From Agrobacterium albertimagni AOL15 (lineage in GTDB: Bacteria; Pseudomonadota; Alphaproteobacteria; Rhizobiales; Rhizobiaceae), in assembly GCF_000300855.1 (NCBI RefSeq), contig NZ_ALJF01000002.1, forward strand, positions 310,001 to 374,000: a DNA stretch of 64,000 nt, written 5' to 3'. How positions within the stretch are numbered: position 1 is the stretch's first letter; each line of letters begins with the position of its first letter. Below, one piece after another: positions 41,976 through 49,750 of this stretch. A program made the translations under genes and the position numbers. The notes beneath the pieces were generated by a model that saw only the letters and a list, made by a program, of their open reading frames with translations, was not told the origin of the DNA and ran no database searches.

Positions 41976-42027
41976 CATCGGACCCATCATCATCTTCCGA
42001 TGGACGACCCCGCCAGGGCTCGGCGGG
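41976..42027 (+). promoter_or_regulatory. Two consecutive inverted repeats upstream of fdsG
   Basis: CATCGGA (41976-41982) and TCCGATG (41996-42002) are perfectly complementary with a 13-base spacer. CCCGCC (42009-42014) pairs with GGCGGG (42022-42027) with a seven-base loop, just before the GGAGG ribosome binding site. The first could bind the LysR protein, and the second could form an RNA hairpin at the translation start. Confidence 0.45.
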
Positions 42028-42040
42028 TGAGGAGGAAGAC

Positions 42041-42520
42041 ATGAACATTCGTGTGGCTGCGGACGACGTCTCCGCCCGCATTTCGGCTGTGATCGCCGAG
42101 TTGCAGCATCTGGAGGGCCCGATGCTCCCGATCCTGCACCGCTTGCAGGAGGAATTCGGTTACATTCCGGAGGTCGCCAAACAGATCATTGCCAGCGCGC
42201 TGAACCTGTCGCGTGCCGAAGTGCATGGCGTCGTCACCTTCTACCACGATTTCCGCGCCGAACCGGCGGGACGGCATGTGCTGAAGCTCTGTCGTGCCGA
42301 GGCTTGCCAGTCGATGGGCTGCGAGCCTCTGGCGGAGACAATCAAGGCCAAGCTCGGCATCGACTGGCACGAGACGACGGCTGACGGTGCCGTCACACTC
42401 GAACCCGTCTTCTGTCTCGGCCTTTGCGCCCAGGCGCCGGCCGCGATGCTCGACGGCGAGCTGCATGCCCGCCTCGACGAAGACTGTCTCACCGACATTC
42501 TGGCGGAGGTGCGCTCATGA
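42041..42520 (+). CDS. fdsG: NAD-dependent formate dehydrogenase, gamma subunit (NuoE-like)
   Basis: FdsG carries a [2Fe-2S] cluster in the FMN/NADH module of the soluble molybdenum formate dehydrogenase. The 159-residue protein has NuoE-type cysteines C84 and C89 (LKLCRAEACQSMGC) and C125 and C129 (VFCLGLCAQAP), spaced C-x4-C and C-x3-C as expected. GPMLPILHRLQEEFGYIPE is the conserved N-terminal helical bundle. The ATG follows GGAGGAAGAC, and the end overlaps fdsB by ATGA. It starts the fdsGBA-fdhD-fdsD series. Confidence 0.94.
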   Translation: MNIRVAADDVSARISAVIAELQHLEGPMLPILHRLQEEFGYIPEVAKQIIASALNLSRAEVHGVVTFYHDFRAEPAGRHVLKLCRAEACQSMGCEPLAETIKAKLGIDWHETTADGAVTLEPVFCLGLCAQAPAAMLDGELHARLDEDCLTDILAEVRS

Positions 42521-44085
42521 GCGTCCCAGAAACCGTCACTGTCTTCGTCCCCCGGGATGCGGCAGCGCTTGCCGTTGGTGCCGACAAGGTGGCGGCTGCC
42601 ATCGAGCGCGAAGCCATGGCGCGCGGCCAGGATGTCACCATCGTGCGCAATGGCTCGCGCGGCATGCTGTGGCTCGAAGTGCTGGTGGAAGTGCGCACCG
42701 AGCACGGCCGCGTCGCCTATGGTCCAATCAAGGCATCCGACGTGCCGTCGCTCTTCGATGCCGGCTTCCTTGATGGCGGCGAACATCCCCTCGGCCATGG
42801 CTTCACCCAGGACATTCCCTTCCTGAAGGGCCAGACGCGGCTGACCTTCGCCCGCTGTGGTGTCACCGATCCGCTGTCGCTCGCTGATTACCGCCACTAT
42901 CAGGGCCTCAAGGGTCTCGCCAACGCGATTGCCATGGCGCCGACCGACATCGTCAAACAGGTGACCGACAGCGGTTTGCGCGGTCGCGGCGGTGCGGGCT
43001 TCCCGACCGGCATCAAGTGGAAGACGGTCGCGGATGCGAAGGCCGACCAGAAATACATCGTCTGCAATGCCGACGAGGGCGATAGCGGCACCTTTGCCGA
43101 CCGGATGATCATGGAAGGCGATCCCTTCGTGCTGATCGAAGGCATGGTGATTGCCGGCATCGCGGTGGGTGCCACCAAGGGCTATGTTTATACGCGCTCA
43201 GAATATCCGCATGCCATTGCCATAATGGAAGAGGCGATCGCGATTGCTAGGGCTGCGGGCATCCTCGGCCCATCGGTGATGGGATCGCCTTACGCCTTCG
43301 ACATGGAAGTGCGCATGGGCGCCGGCGCCTATGTCTGCGGCGAGGAAACTTCTCTGCTCAACTCGCTGGAAGGAAAGCGCGGCGTTGTCAGGGCCAAGCC
43401 GCCGTTGCCAGCGCTGCAGGGCCTGTTCGGCAAGCCGACCGTCGTCAACAATGTCATGTCGCTGGCCTCGATTCCTGTCATCATGGACCGGGGTGCTGCG
43501 TTCTACCGCGATTTCGGCGTCGGCCGCTCGCATGGCACGATCCCGATCCAGCTTGCCGGCAATCTCAAGCATGGCGGCCTTTATGAAACTGCCTTCGGCC
43601 TGCCTCTCGGCCGGCTGATCAACGAGATCGGCGGTGGCACGATCTCCGGGCGCCCGGTCAAGGCCGTTCAGGTCGGCGGGCCGCTCGGCGCCTATTTCCC
43701 GCCGTCGCTCTTCGACACGATCTTCGACTACGAGGCGTTTACGGCGGCCGGTGGCCTGATCGGCCATGCCGGTGTGGTTGTCTTCGACGATACCGCCGAC
43801 ATGCTGAAGCAGGCGCGCTTTGCCATGGAGTTCTGCGCTGTCGAAAGCTGCGGCAAGTGCACACCCTGTCGCATCGGTTCGACCCGTGGGGTGGAAACGG
43901 TCGACAAGATTGCGCGCGGCATCGAGCCGGAGAAGAACAAGGTGCTGCTGGAGGATCTCTGCAACACCATGAAGTTCGGCTCGCTCTGTGCGCTGGGTGG
44001 TTTCACGCCCTATCCTGTCATGAGCGCCATGGCGCATTTCCCGGAAGATTTTGTGCCGGCACCCGTGAGGGAGGCAGCGGAATGA
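42517..44085 (+). CDS. fdsB: NAD-dependent formate dehydrogenase, beta subunit (NuoF-like)
   Basis: FdsB binds FMN and NAD and carries a [4Fe-4S] cluster. I start at ATG 42517, overlapping fdsG, for 522 residues. The N-terminal ~120 residues form a thioredoxin-like domain also seen in HoxF-type subunits. The FMN motif is SGLRGRGGAGFPTGIKWKTV near 149-168, the NAD region YIVCNADEGDSGTFADR and GAGAYVCGEETSLLNSLEG. The C-terminal cluster is ESCGKCTPCRIGSTRG plus LCNTMKFGSLCALGG. All ligands are present. The gene is followed by a palindromic element of about 120 bases before fdsA. Confidence 0.96.
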   Translation: MSVPETVTVFVPRDAAALAVGADKVAAAIEREAMARGQDVTIVRNGSRGMLWLEVLVEVRTEHGRVAYGPIKASDVPSLFDAGFLDGGEHPLGHGFTQDIPFLKGQTRLTFARCGVTDPLSLADYRHYQGLKGLANAIAMAPTDIVKQVTDSGLRGRGGAGFPTGIKWKTVADAKADQKYIVCNADEGDSGTFADRMIMEGDPFVLIEGMVIAGIAVGATKGYVYTRSEYPHAIAIMEEAIAIARAAGILGPSVMGSPYAFDMEVRMGAGAYVCGEETSLLNSLEGKRGVVRAKPPLPALQGLFGKPTVVNNVMSLASIPVIMDRGAAFYRDFGVGRSHGTIPIQLAGNLKHGGLYETAFGLPLGRLINEIGGGTISGRPVKAVQVGGPLGAYFPPSLFDTIFDYEAFTAAGGLIGHAGVVVFDDTADMLKQARFAMEFCAVESCGKCTPCRIGSTRGVETVDKIARGIEPEKNKVLLEDLCNTMKFGSLCALGGFTPYPVMSAMAHFPEDFVPAPVREAAE

Positions 44086-44100
44086 GGGGCGGTTGTCTTT

Positions 44101-44219
44101 CGTCATCCTCGGGCTTGTCCCGAGGATCTACCGACTTTGCCATGCGGGCGACGTTCATTGCTGAACCGGCTCCCGAAGTTCAGACGCAGCAGATCCTCGG
44201 GACAAGCCCGAGGATGACG
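44101..44219. repeat. Palindromic intergenic element (RIME/REP-like) between fdsB and fdsA
   Basis: The outer arms, 44101-44129 and 44191-44219, are exact reverse complements over 29 bases. Each arm is itself a palindrome, with ATCCTCGGG and CCCGAGGAT around CTTGT. About 61 bases lie between the arms. The layout, two big palindromes in a short intergenic block, matches Rhizobium-specific intergenic mosaic-like repeats. It has no plausible gene. Confidence 0.85.
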
Positions 44220-44236
44220 GCGGAAAGGTAAGCGCC

Positions 44237-47119
44237 ATGCCCCTCGTTCCTGAAATCGACTACGGCACCCCCGCCTCGCGCTCGGAAAACATGGTGACGC
44301 TCACCATCGACGGTCGCGCGATCACGGTGCCCGAGGGCACGTCGATCATGCGCGCCTCGATGGAGGCCGGCATTCAGGTGCCGAAGCTCTGCGCGACAGA
44401 CATGGTCAATGCCTTCGGTTCCTGCCGTCTCTGTCTGATCGAGGTCGAGGGTCGCAACGGCACGCCCGCCTCCTGCACAACCCCGGTCGCCCCTGGCATC
44501 GTCGTGCACACCCAGACGGAGCGGCTCAAGGCCATCCGCAAGGGCGTGATGGAGCTCTATATCTCCGACCACCCGCTCGACTGTCTCACCTGTGCGGCCA
44601 ATGGCGATTGCGAGCTGCAGGACATGGCAGGCGCCGTTGGCCTCCGCGATGTGCGCTATGGCTATGAGGGCGAAAATCATGTGAAGGCGCGGTCTGCCGA
44701 GGGCGGGATCAACGCTCAGTGGATGCCGAAGGATGAGAGCAATCCCTATTTCACCTATGACCCGTCGAAATGCATCGTCTGTTCGCGCTGCGTGCGTGCC
44801 TGCGAAGAGGTGCAGGGCACGTTTGCGTTGACCATCGAAGGCCGTGGCTTCGACAGCCGCGTGTCACCCGGCGCGCATGAGGCGTTTCTCTCGTCGGAAT
44901 GCGTCTCCTGCGGCGCCTGCGTTCAGGCCTGTCCGACAGCCACGCTGACCGAAAAGTCCGTTATTGCCATCGGCCAGCCGGAGCATTCGGCTGTTACCAC
45001 CTGCGCTTATTGCGGCGTCGGCTGTTCGTTCAAGGCGGAGATGCGTGGCGAGGAACTGGTGCGCATGGTGCCGTGGAAGGATGGTCAGGCCAATCGCGGC
45101 CATTCCTGCGTCAAAGGCCGGTTCGCCTATGGTTATGCCAGCCACAAGGACCGCATCCTCAACCCGATGATCCGCGAAAAGATCTCCGATCCCTGGCGCG
45201 AAGTGACCTGGGAAGAGGCCTATGCGCATGTCGCCTCCGAATTCAAGCGCATCCAGTATCAGTATGGCCGTGAAGCTATCGGCGGCATCACCTCGTCGCG
45301 CTGCACGAATGAAGAGACCTATCTGGTCCAGAAGCTGATCCGCGCCGGCTTCGGTAATAACAATGTCGATACATGCGCCCGCGTCTGCCATTCGCCAACC
45401 GGCTATGGTCTGGGTCAGGCTTTCGGCACCTCGGCCGGCACGCAGAACTTCGATTCGGTCGAGCACTCCGACGTGGTTCTCGTCATCGGCGCCAATCCGA
45501 CGGATGGCCATCCGGTGTTCGGCTCGCGCCTGAAGAAGCGGCTGCGTCAGGGCGCCAAGCTGATCGTCATCGATCCGCGCCGCATCGATCTGGTGCGCAC
45601 CCCGCATGTGGAAGCGGCCCACCATCTGCCGCTGAAGCCCGGCACCAATGTCGCGGTGCTCACGGCACTTGCCCATGTCATCGTGACCGAAGGTCTGTTT
45701 GCCGAGGCTTTCATCCGTGAGCGTTGCGACTGGTCGGAATTCGAGGACTGGGCCGCTTTCGTCTCCGAGCCGGAGCACTCGCCGGAGGAAACCGAGAAGT
45801 TCACCGGCGTTCCGGCCGAGGAACTGCGTGGTGCCGCCCGCCTGTTCGCCACCGGCGGCAATGGCGCGATCTATTACGGCCTCGGCGTCACCGAACACAG
45901 CCAGGGCTCGACCACCGTCATGGCGATTGCCAACCTCGCGATGGTCACCGGCAATATCGGTCGGCCGGGCGTCGGCGTGAACCCGCTGCGTGGCCAGAAC
46001 AATGTCCAGGGTTCCTGCGACATGGGCTCCTTCCCGCATGAACTGCCCGGCTATCGCCATGTCTCCGACGACGCGACGCGCGAAACCTTCGAAAAGCTCT
46101 GGGGTGTCGAGCTCAGCAGCGAGCCGGGCCTGCGCATCCCCAACATGCTGGATGCCGCCGTCGATGGTACGTTCAAGGGCATCTACATCCAAGGCGAGGA
46201 CATCCTGCAGTCCGATCCGGATACCAAGCATGTCTCCGCCGGTCTCGCCGCCATGGAATGCGTCGTGGTGCACGACCTCTTCCTCAACGAGACGGCCAAT
46301 TACGCGCATGTCTTCCTGCCGGGCTCGACCTTCCTCGAAAAGGACGGGACCTTCACCAATGCCGAGCGCCGAATCAATCGCGTGCGCAAGGTGATGACAC
46401 CGAAGAACGGCTATGCCGATTGGGAAGTCACCCAGAAGCTCGCCCAGGCCATGGGGCTTTCCTGGAACTACACCCATCCGTCTCAGATCATGGACGAGAT
46501 CGCAGCGACGACCCCGAGCTTTGCCGGCGTCTCCTACGACTATCTGGAAAAGATGGGCTCGGTGCAGTGGCCCTGCAACGAGAAGTTCCCGGTGGGGTCG
46601 CCGATCATGCATGTCGACGGTTTCGTGCGCGGCAAGGGCAAGTTCATCCGCACCGAATATGTCGCGACGGATGAGCGCACCGGCCCGCGCTTCCCGCTGC
46701 TGCTGACGACTGGTCGCGTTCTCTCGCAATACAATGTCGGTGCGCAGACGCGCCGCACGGATAACAGTGTCTGGCATGAGGAGGACCGGCTGGAGATCCA
46801 TCCGCATGATGCCGAACAGCGCGGCGTGAAGGACGGCGACTGGATCAAGCTCGCCAGCCGTTCCGGCGATACGACGCTGCGCGCGTTGATCACCGATCGC
46901 GTGGCTCCGGGCGTGGTGTATACGACCTTCCACCATCCGAACACGCAGGCCAATGTCATCACGACCGACTTTTCCGACTGGGCGACCAATTGCCCGGAAT
47001 ACAAGGTGACCGCCGTGCAGGTCTCGCCGTCCAACGGTCCGACCGAATGGCAGGAAGAGTATGAAGAACTGTCGCGTCAGTCGCGACGGATCGTCGGCAA
47101 GCTGGAAGCGGCGGAATGA
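44237..47119 (+). CDS. fdsA: NAD-dependent formate dehydrogenase, alpha (catalytic) subunit
   Basis: FdsA oxidises formate to CO2 at a bis-MGD molybdenum centre. The 960-residue product has an N-terminal [2Fe-2S] domain with C52, C63, C66 and C80, then a His-Cys3 motif (HPLDCLTCAANGDC), two [4Fe-4S] sets (CIVCSRCVRAC and CVSCGACVQACP) and the CAYCGVGC cluster of the MGD domain. The molybdenum ligand is C384 followed by H385 in ARVCHSPTGYG, so this is a cysteine, not selenocysteine, enzyme. GQNNVQGSCDMG and the C-terminal HPNTQANVITTD are MGD contacts. It overlaps fdhD by ATGA. Confidence 0.97.
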   Translation: MPLVPEIDYGTPASRSENMVTLTIDGRAITVPEGTSIMRASMEAGIQVPKLCATDMVNAFGSCRLCLIEVEGRNGTPASCTTPVAPGIVVHTQTERLKAIRKGVMELYISDHPLDCLTCAANGDCELQDMAGAVGLRDVRYGYEGENHVKARSAEGGINAQWMPKDESNPYFTYDPSKCIVCSRCVRACEEVQGTFALTIEGRGFDSRVSPGAHEAFLSSECVSCGACVQACPTATLTEKSVIAIGQPEHSAVTTCAYCGVGCSFKAEMRGEELVRMVPWKDGQANRGHSCVKGRFAYGYASHKDRILNPMIREKISDPWREVTWEEAYAHVASEFKRIQYQYGREAIGGITSSRCTNEETYLVQKLIRAGFGNNNVDTCARVCHSPTGYGLGQAFGTSAGTQNFDSVEHSDVVLVIGANPTDGHPVFGSRLKKRLRQGAKLIVIDPRRIDLVRTPHVEAAHHLPLKPGTNVAVLTALAHVIVTEGLFAEAFIRERCDWSEFEDWAAFVSEPEHSPEETEKFTGVPAEELRGAARLFATGGNGAIYYGLGVTEHSQGSTTVMAIANLAMVTGNIGRPGVGVNPLRGQNNVQGSCDMGSFPHELPGYRHVSDDATRETFEKLWGVELSSEPGLRIPNMLDAAVDGTFKGIYIQGEDILQSDPDTKHVSAGLAAMECVVVHDLFLNETANYAHVFLPGSTFLEKDGTFTNAERRINRVRKVMTPKNGYADWEVTQKLAQAMGLSWNYTHPSQIMDEIAATTPSFAGVSYDYLEKMGSVQWPCNEKFPVGSPIMHVDGFVRGKGKFIRTEYVATDERTGPRFPLLLTTGRVLSQYNVGAQTRRTDNSVWHEEDRLEIHPHDAEQRGVKDGDWIKLASRSGDTTLRALITDRVAPGVVYTTFHHPNTQANVITTDFSDWATNCPEYKVTAVQVSPSNGPTEWQEEYEELSRQSRRIVGKLEAAE

Positions 47120-47946
47120 GTGATCTGATCGGCTCCACGGCGCGCATGGTCGGCGGGCTCAAGGCGAGCCGTGGGCTCGTTTCGAGCAGCAGCCGGCTCG
47201 TGCCGGAGGAGGTGCCGATTGCCTTTTCCTATGGCGGCACCACCCATGCCGTGATGATGGCGACGCCCGATGATCTCGAAGACTTCGCCGTCGGTTTTTC
47301 GCTCGCCGAAGGTATCATCGAGAGTGCCGAGGATGTACTTGCCATCGATCCAATCGAAGTGGGTGAGGGCATCGACGTCCAGGTGACCCTGAAGGAGATG
47401 ACGGCCGAGGCGCTGGTTGCCAGGCGTCGGCGGATGGCCGGCCCTGTCGGCTGCGGGCTCTGCGGCATCGAGTCGATCGAACAGGCGAGCCGCCCTGTTC
47501 GGCTTGTCGGGGCGGAGGGATTGCGCATCACCGCGCGTGAGATCGCCGACGCCATGGTGCGCCTCGGTGCAGCGCAGGACCTCAACTGCCAGACGCGTGC
47601 CGTGCATGGCGCCGGCTTCTACATTGCCGGTCAGGGGCTTGTCGCGATTCGCGAGGATGTGGGCCGCCACAATGCGCTCGACAAGCTCGTCGGTGCTGTC
47701 GTTATTGGTGGCTGGGACCCTGCCCAAGGGGCGGTCGTGGTGACGAGTCGTCTGTCCGTCGAGATGGTGCAAAAGACGGCGGCCCTTGGCGCGCCGCTGC
47801 TGATCGCGATCTCCGCACCGACAGCACTTGCCATCCGCACGGCGGCGCAAGCCGGGATCACGCTGATCGGGATTGCACGCGACGAGGATTTCGAGATTTT
47901 CACCCGGCCCGACCGGGTGGCCGAGGGAGTAGCGCTGCATGTCTGA
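47116..47946 (+). CDS. fdhD: Formate dehydrogenase accessory sulfurtransferase FdhD (FdsC)
   Basis: FdhD delivers sulfur to the bis-MGD cofactor, needed for an active formate dehydrogenase. The 276-residue protein has the conserved CxxC at C113/C116 in GPVGCGLCGIESIEQ, the region DDLEDFAVGFSLAEGII near 52-68, and GAGFYIAGQGLVAIREDVGRHNALDKLVGA with the conserved EDVGRHNA. It begins within the fdsA stop and overlaps fdsD by eight bases, so all are expressed together. The symbol fdsC is used in fds operons for the same protein. Confidence 0.93.
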   Translation: MSDLIGSTARMVGGLKASRGLVSSSSRLVPEEVPIAFSYGGTTHAVMMATPDDLEDFAVGFSLAEGIIESAEDVLAIDPIEVGEGIDVQVTLKEMTAEALVARRRRMAGPVGCGLCGIESIEQASRPVRLVGAEGLRITAREIADAMVRLGAAQDLNCQTRAVHGAGFYIAGQGLVAIREDVGRHNALDKLVGAVVIGGWDPAQGAVVVTSRLSVEMVQKTAALGAPLLIAISAPTALAIRTAAQAGITLIGIARDEDFEIFTRPDRVAEGVALHV

Positions 47947-48283
47947 CACCGGCACGGATGCCAAGCTGATCCGCATGGCGAACCAGATCGCCACCTTTTT
48001 CCTGTCGCAGCCGGAAGAGGTGCGTGCGGAGGGCGTGGCGACGCATATCAACAAGTTCTGGGAGCCGCGCATGCGCCGCCGCTTCCATGAACTGATGGAA
48101 ATGCCCGATGCCGGTTTCCTGCCGCTGGTGGTTGAGGCTGCCAACAGCGTCAAGCGCCCCGGCGCGCCGGATGCCGCTGCCGTCGGCCTTGGTCAGGATG
48201 CAGCGGATGGTGCACCCGGCGGCAAAGGTGCGGCCACAGGCGAATCGCTGTCGGAGCCCAGCATCCCGGAGACGACGCCCTGA
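47939..48283 (+). CDS. fdsD: Formate dehydrogenase delta subunit FdsD
   Basis: The small FdsD protein is needed for assembly or stability of the FdsABG complex. The 114-residue product starts MSDTGTDAKLIRMANQIATFFLSQPEEVRAEGVATHINKFWEPRMRRRFHELM, the conserved core. The last ~40 residues (GLGQDAADGAPGGKGAATGESLSEPSIPETTP) are Gly/Ala/Pro-rich and probably disordered, making the protein longer than the core family. It overlaps fdhD by eight bases and ends 18 bases before the convergent asparaginase. Confidence 0.9.
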   Translation: MSDTGTDAKLIRMANQIATFFLSQPEEVRAEGVATHINKFWEPRMRRRFHELMEMPDAGFLPLVVEAANSVKRPGAPDAAAVGLGQDAADGAPGGKGAATGESLSEPSIPETTP

Positions 48284-48301
48284 GCCGAGGCGGAAGTGCC
48301 T

Positions 48302-49147
48302 TCAGTTCAGCCAGAGATGGATGAGTGCTGCTTCCGGCGTCTCGGTGCCACTGTTTTCGATGCCGGTGCTCCAGAGGCCGGCACCCGCCGCATAGGCGCC
48401 GGGTGACAGGCCGCCGGCTTCACATTGGCTTACCGCCCGCAGCCGCTTGCCGCTTTTCACTGCCTCGGCCAGAACCGTCAGCAGGTTCGCATCGTTCATC
48501 GCAGTCCCCGCGCCGAAGATCCTGAGCACCGCGCCATCGAGCGTGCCGAGCATTGCTTTGACGGCCTCAGCCGGAATGCCCGGCGACAATGTGAGGATCG
48601 CAAGCTTGCGGTCGTCGAAGGTCCGCTGCTTCGGTGGGGCGGGTATTGTCTGTGGCTGCGCGCGAAATGCATCCGCTTCGTGGCTGTCATGTTTCACCAG
48701 TCCGTCAGCGGCGAGAAGTTTGCCGGCAAAGGCAAGGAAAACGCCAGGCTCTCTGCTTCCCGTGGCCGAGATTGCAAGGTCGAGATTGCCTTCGGCATCG
48801 CCGTTGTGGCCGAGCGGCAGCATCGAGCCGCAGAGAATGACACGACGGTTCTCGCCCGCCAGCGCCTGAGAGAGGGCAGCGCCGGTGAAGGCCATAGTGT
48901 CTGTGCCGTGGGTAATGATGACGGCGGCGTCCGGATGGCTGCGGATCGTGTCCAGCATCCGGTTCCAGTGGCGAGGGCCGACATCGGCGCTGTCGAGCAG
49001 GGGATCGAAGACCTCTGCCGAGAAATCTGTCCCTGCGGGCAGGCGCTCCGCTACCGCTTCTTCCACGAGTCCCATGCGGGGTGCCAGGCCCTCGGATGTC
49101 TCGGCCATCCCGATCGTTCCACCCGTGTGGATCAGCAGCAATTTCAT
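48302..49147 (-). CDS. L-asparaginase
   Basis: ATG 49147 has GGGAGGCGAG upstream, and 281 residues result. Threonine-motif signatures are LLLIHTGGTIGMAETSEGL at the N-terminus and VIITHGTDTMAFTGAAL near 80, which place the two catalytic threonines of the type I/II asparaginase fold. The product should hydrolyse asparagine to aspartate and ammonia. No signal peptide is seen, so the enzyme is probably cytoplasmic. It follows the cheW gene in the same direction, but a long hairpin separates the two, and it is convergent with fdsD. Confidence 0.9.
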   Translation of the reverse strand: MKLLLIHTGGTIGMAETSEGLAPRMGLVEEAVAERLPAGTDFSAEVFDPLLDSADVGPRHWNRMLDTIRSHPDAAVIITHGTDTMAFTGAALSQALAGENRRVILCGSMLPLGHNGDAEGNLDLAISATGSREPGVFLAFAGKLLAADGLVKHDSHEADAFRAQPQTIPAPPKQRTFDDRKLAILTLSPGIPAEAVKAMLGTLDGAVLRIFGAGTAMNDANLLTVLAEAVKSGKRLRAVSQCEAGGLSPGAYAAGAGLWSTGIENSGTETPEAALIHLWLN

Positions 49148-49217
49148 TCTCGCCTCCCGGATTTGTCGTCGTCTGGTAGGGCAGTGCGACGCTGAGATCA
49201 ACCGGGCTTCGAAACGC

Positions 49218-49249
49218 GAAAGGGCAGCGCCTGACAGCGCTGCCCTTTC
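49218..49249. terminator. Terminator-like hairpin between cheW and the asparaginase gene
   Basis: GAAAGGGCAGCGC (49218-49230) and GCGCTGCCCTTTC (49237-49249) pair perfectly over 13 bases with a six-base loop. It lies between the cheW stop and the asparaginase start in the minus orientation. The T-run is short, so it may be a partial terminator. Confidence 0.7.
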
Positions 49250-49273
49250 AAAATCAGTGAAATGTCGCCGTGA

Positions 49274-49750
49274 TCAGGCGGCCAGATCTTCGAGATCGCT
49301 GCCCTTGAACATCTTGGCGAGGTTCAGGAAGCAGATCATGCCGTTTTCGTTGGCGATGATGCCTTCGGAGAAGGTCTTGTCGAAGGAGGCCGAGACTTCC
49401 GGCACCGGCTGTACCTGGCTCGACGGGATGGTCAGGATGTCCGAAACGCGGTCGACCAGCATGCCGATGACCATGTTGTGGACTTCGGCCACGACGATCG
49501 CCGAACGCTCGTTGGCAACGGTGCTCTTCATGCCCAGCTTGTAGGCCAAGTCGATGATCGGGATAACTGAGCCGCGCAGGTTCATCACACCGATGACATC
49601 GGCCGGCGCATGCGGGATCGGCGTCGAGGGTGCCCAGCCGCGGATTTCGCGGATCGTGGTGGTCTTGACGCAGAATTCCTGATCATGGAGCCGGAAGGCG
49701 ATGATCTCGAGGGTCTCACTGCCGAAGCTGGTGGAGCTGATAGTTGCCAT
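49274..49750 (-). CDS. cheW: Chemotaxis coupling protein CheW
   Basis: CheW connects chemoreceptors to CheA. The 158-residue product starts MATISSTSFGSETLEIIAFRLHDQEFCVKTTTIREIRGW. It has the CheW SH3-like core with PADVIGVMNLRGSVIPIIDLAYKLGM, the conserved NLRG motif, near 52-75. Its ATG overlaps the chemoreceptor stop by one base (TAATG). This is a one-receptor, one-CheW pair outside a full che cluster. CheA must be supplied elsewhere in the genome. Confidence 0.93.
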   Translation of the reverse strand: MATISSTSFGSETLEIIAFRLHDQEFCVKTTTIREIRGWAPSTPIPHAPADVIGVMNLRGSVIPIIDLAYKLGMKSTVANERSAIVVAEVHNMVIGMLVDRVSDILTIPSSQVQPVPEVSASFDKTFSEGIIANENGMICFLNLAKMFKGSDLEDLAA

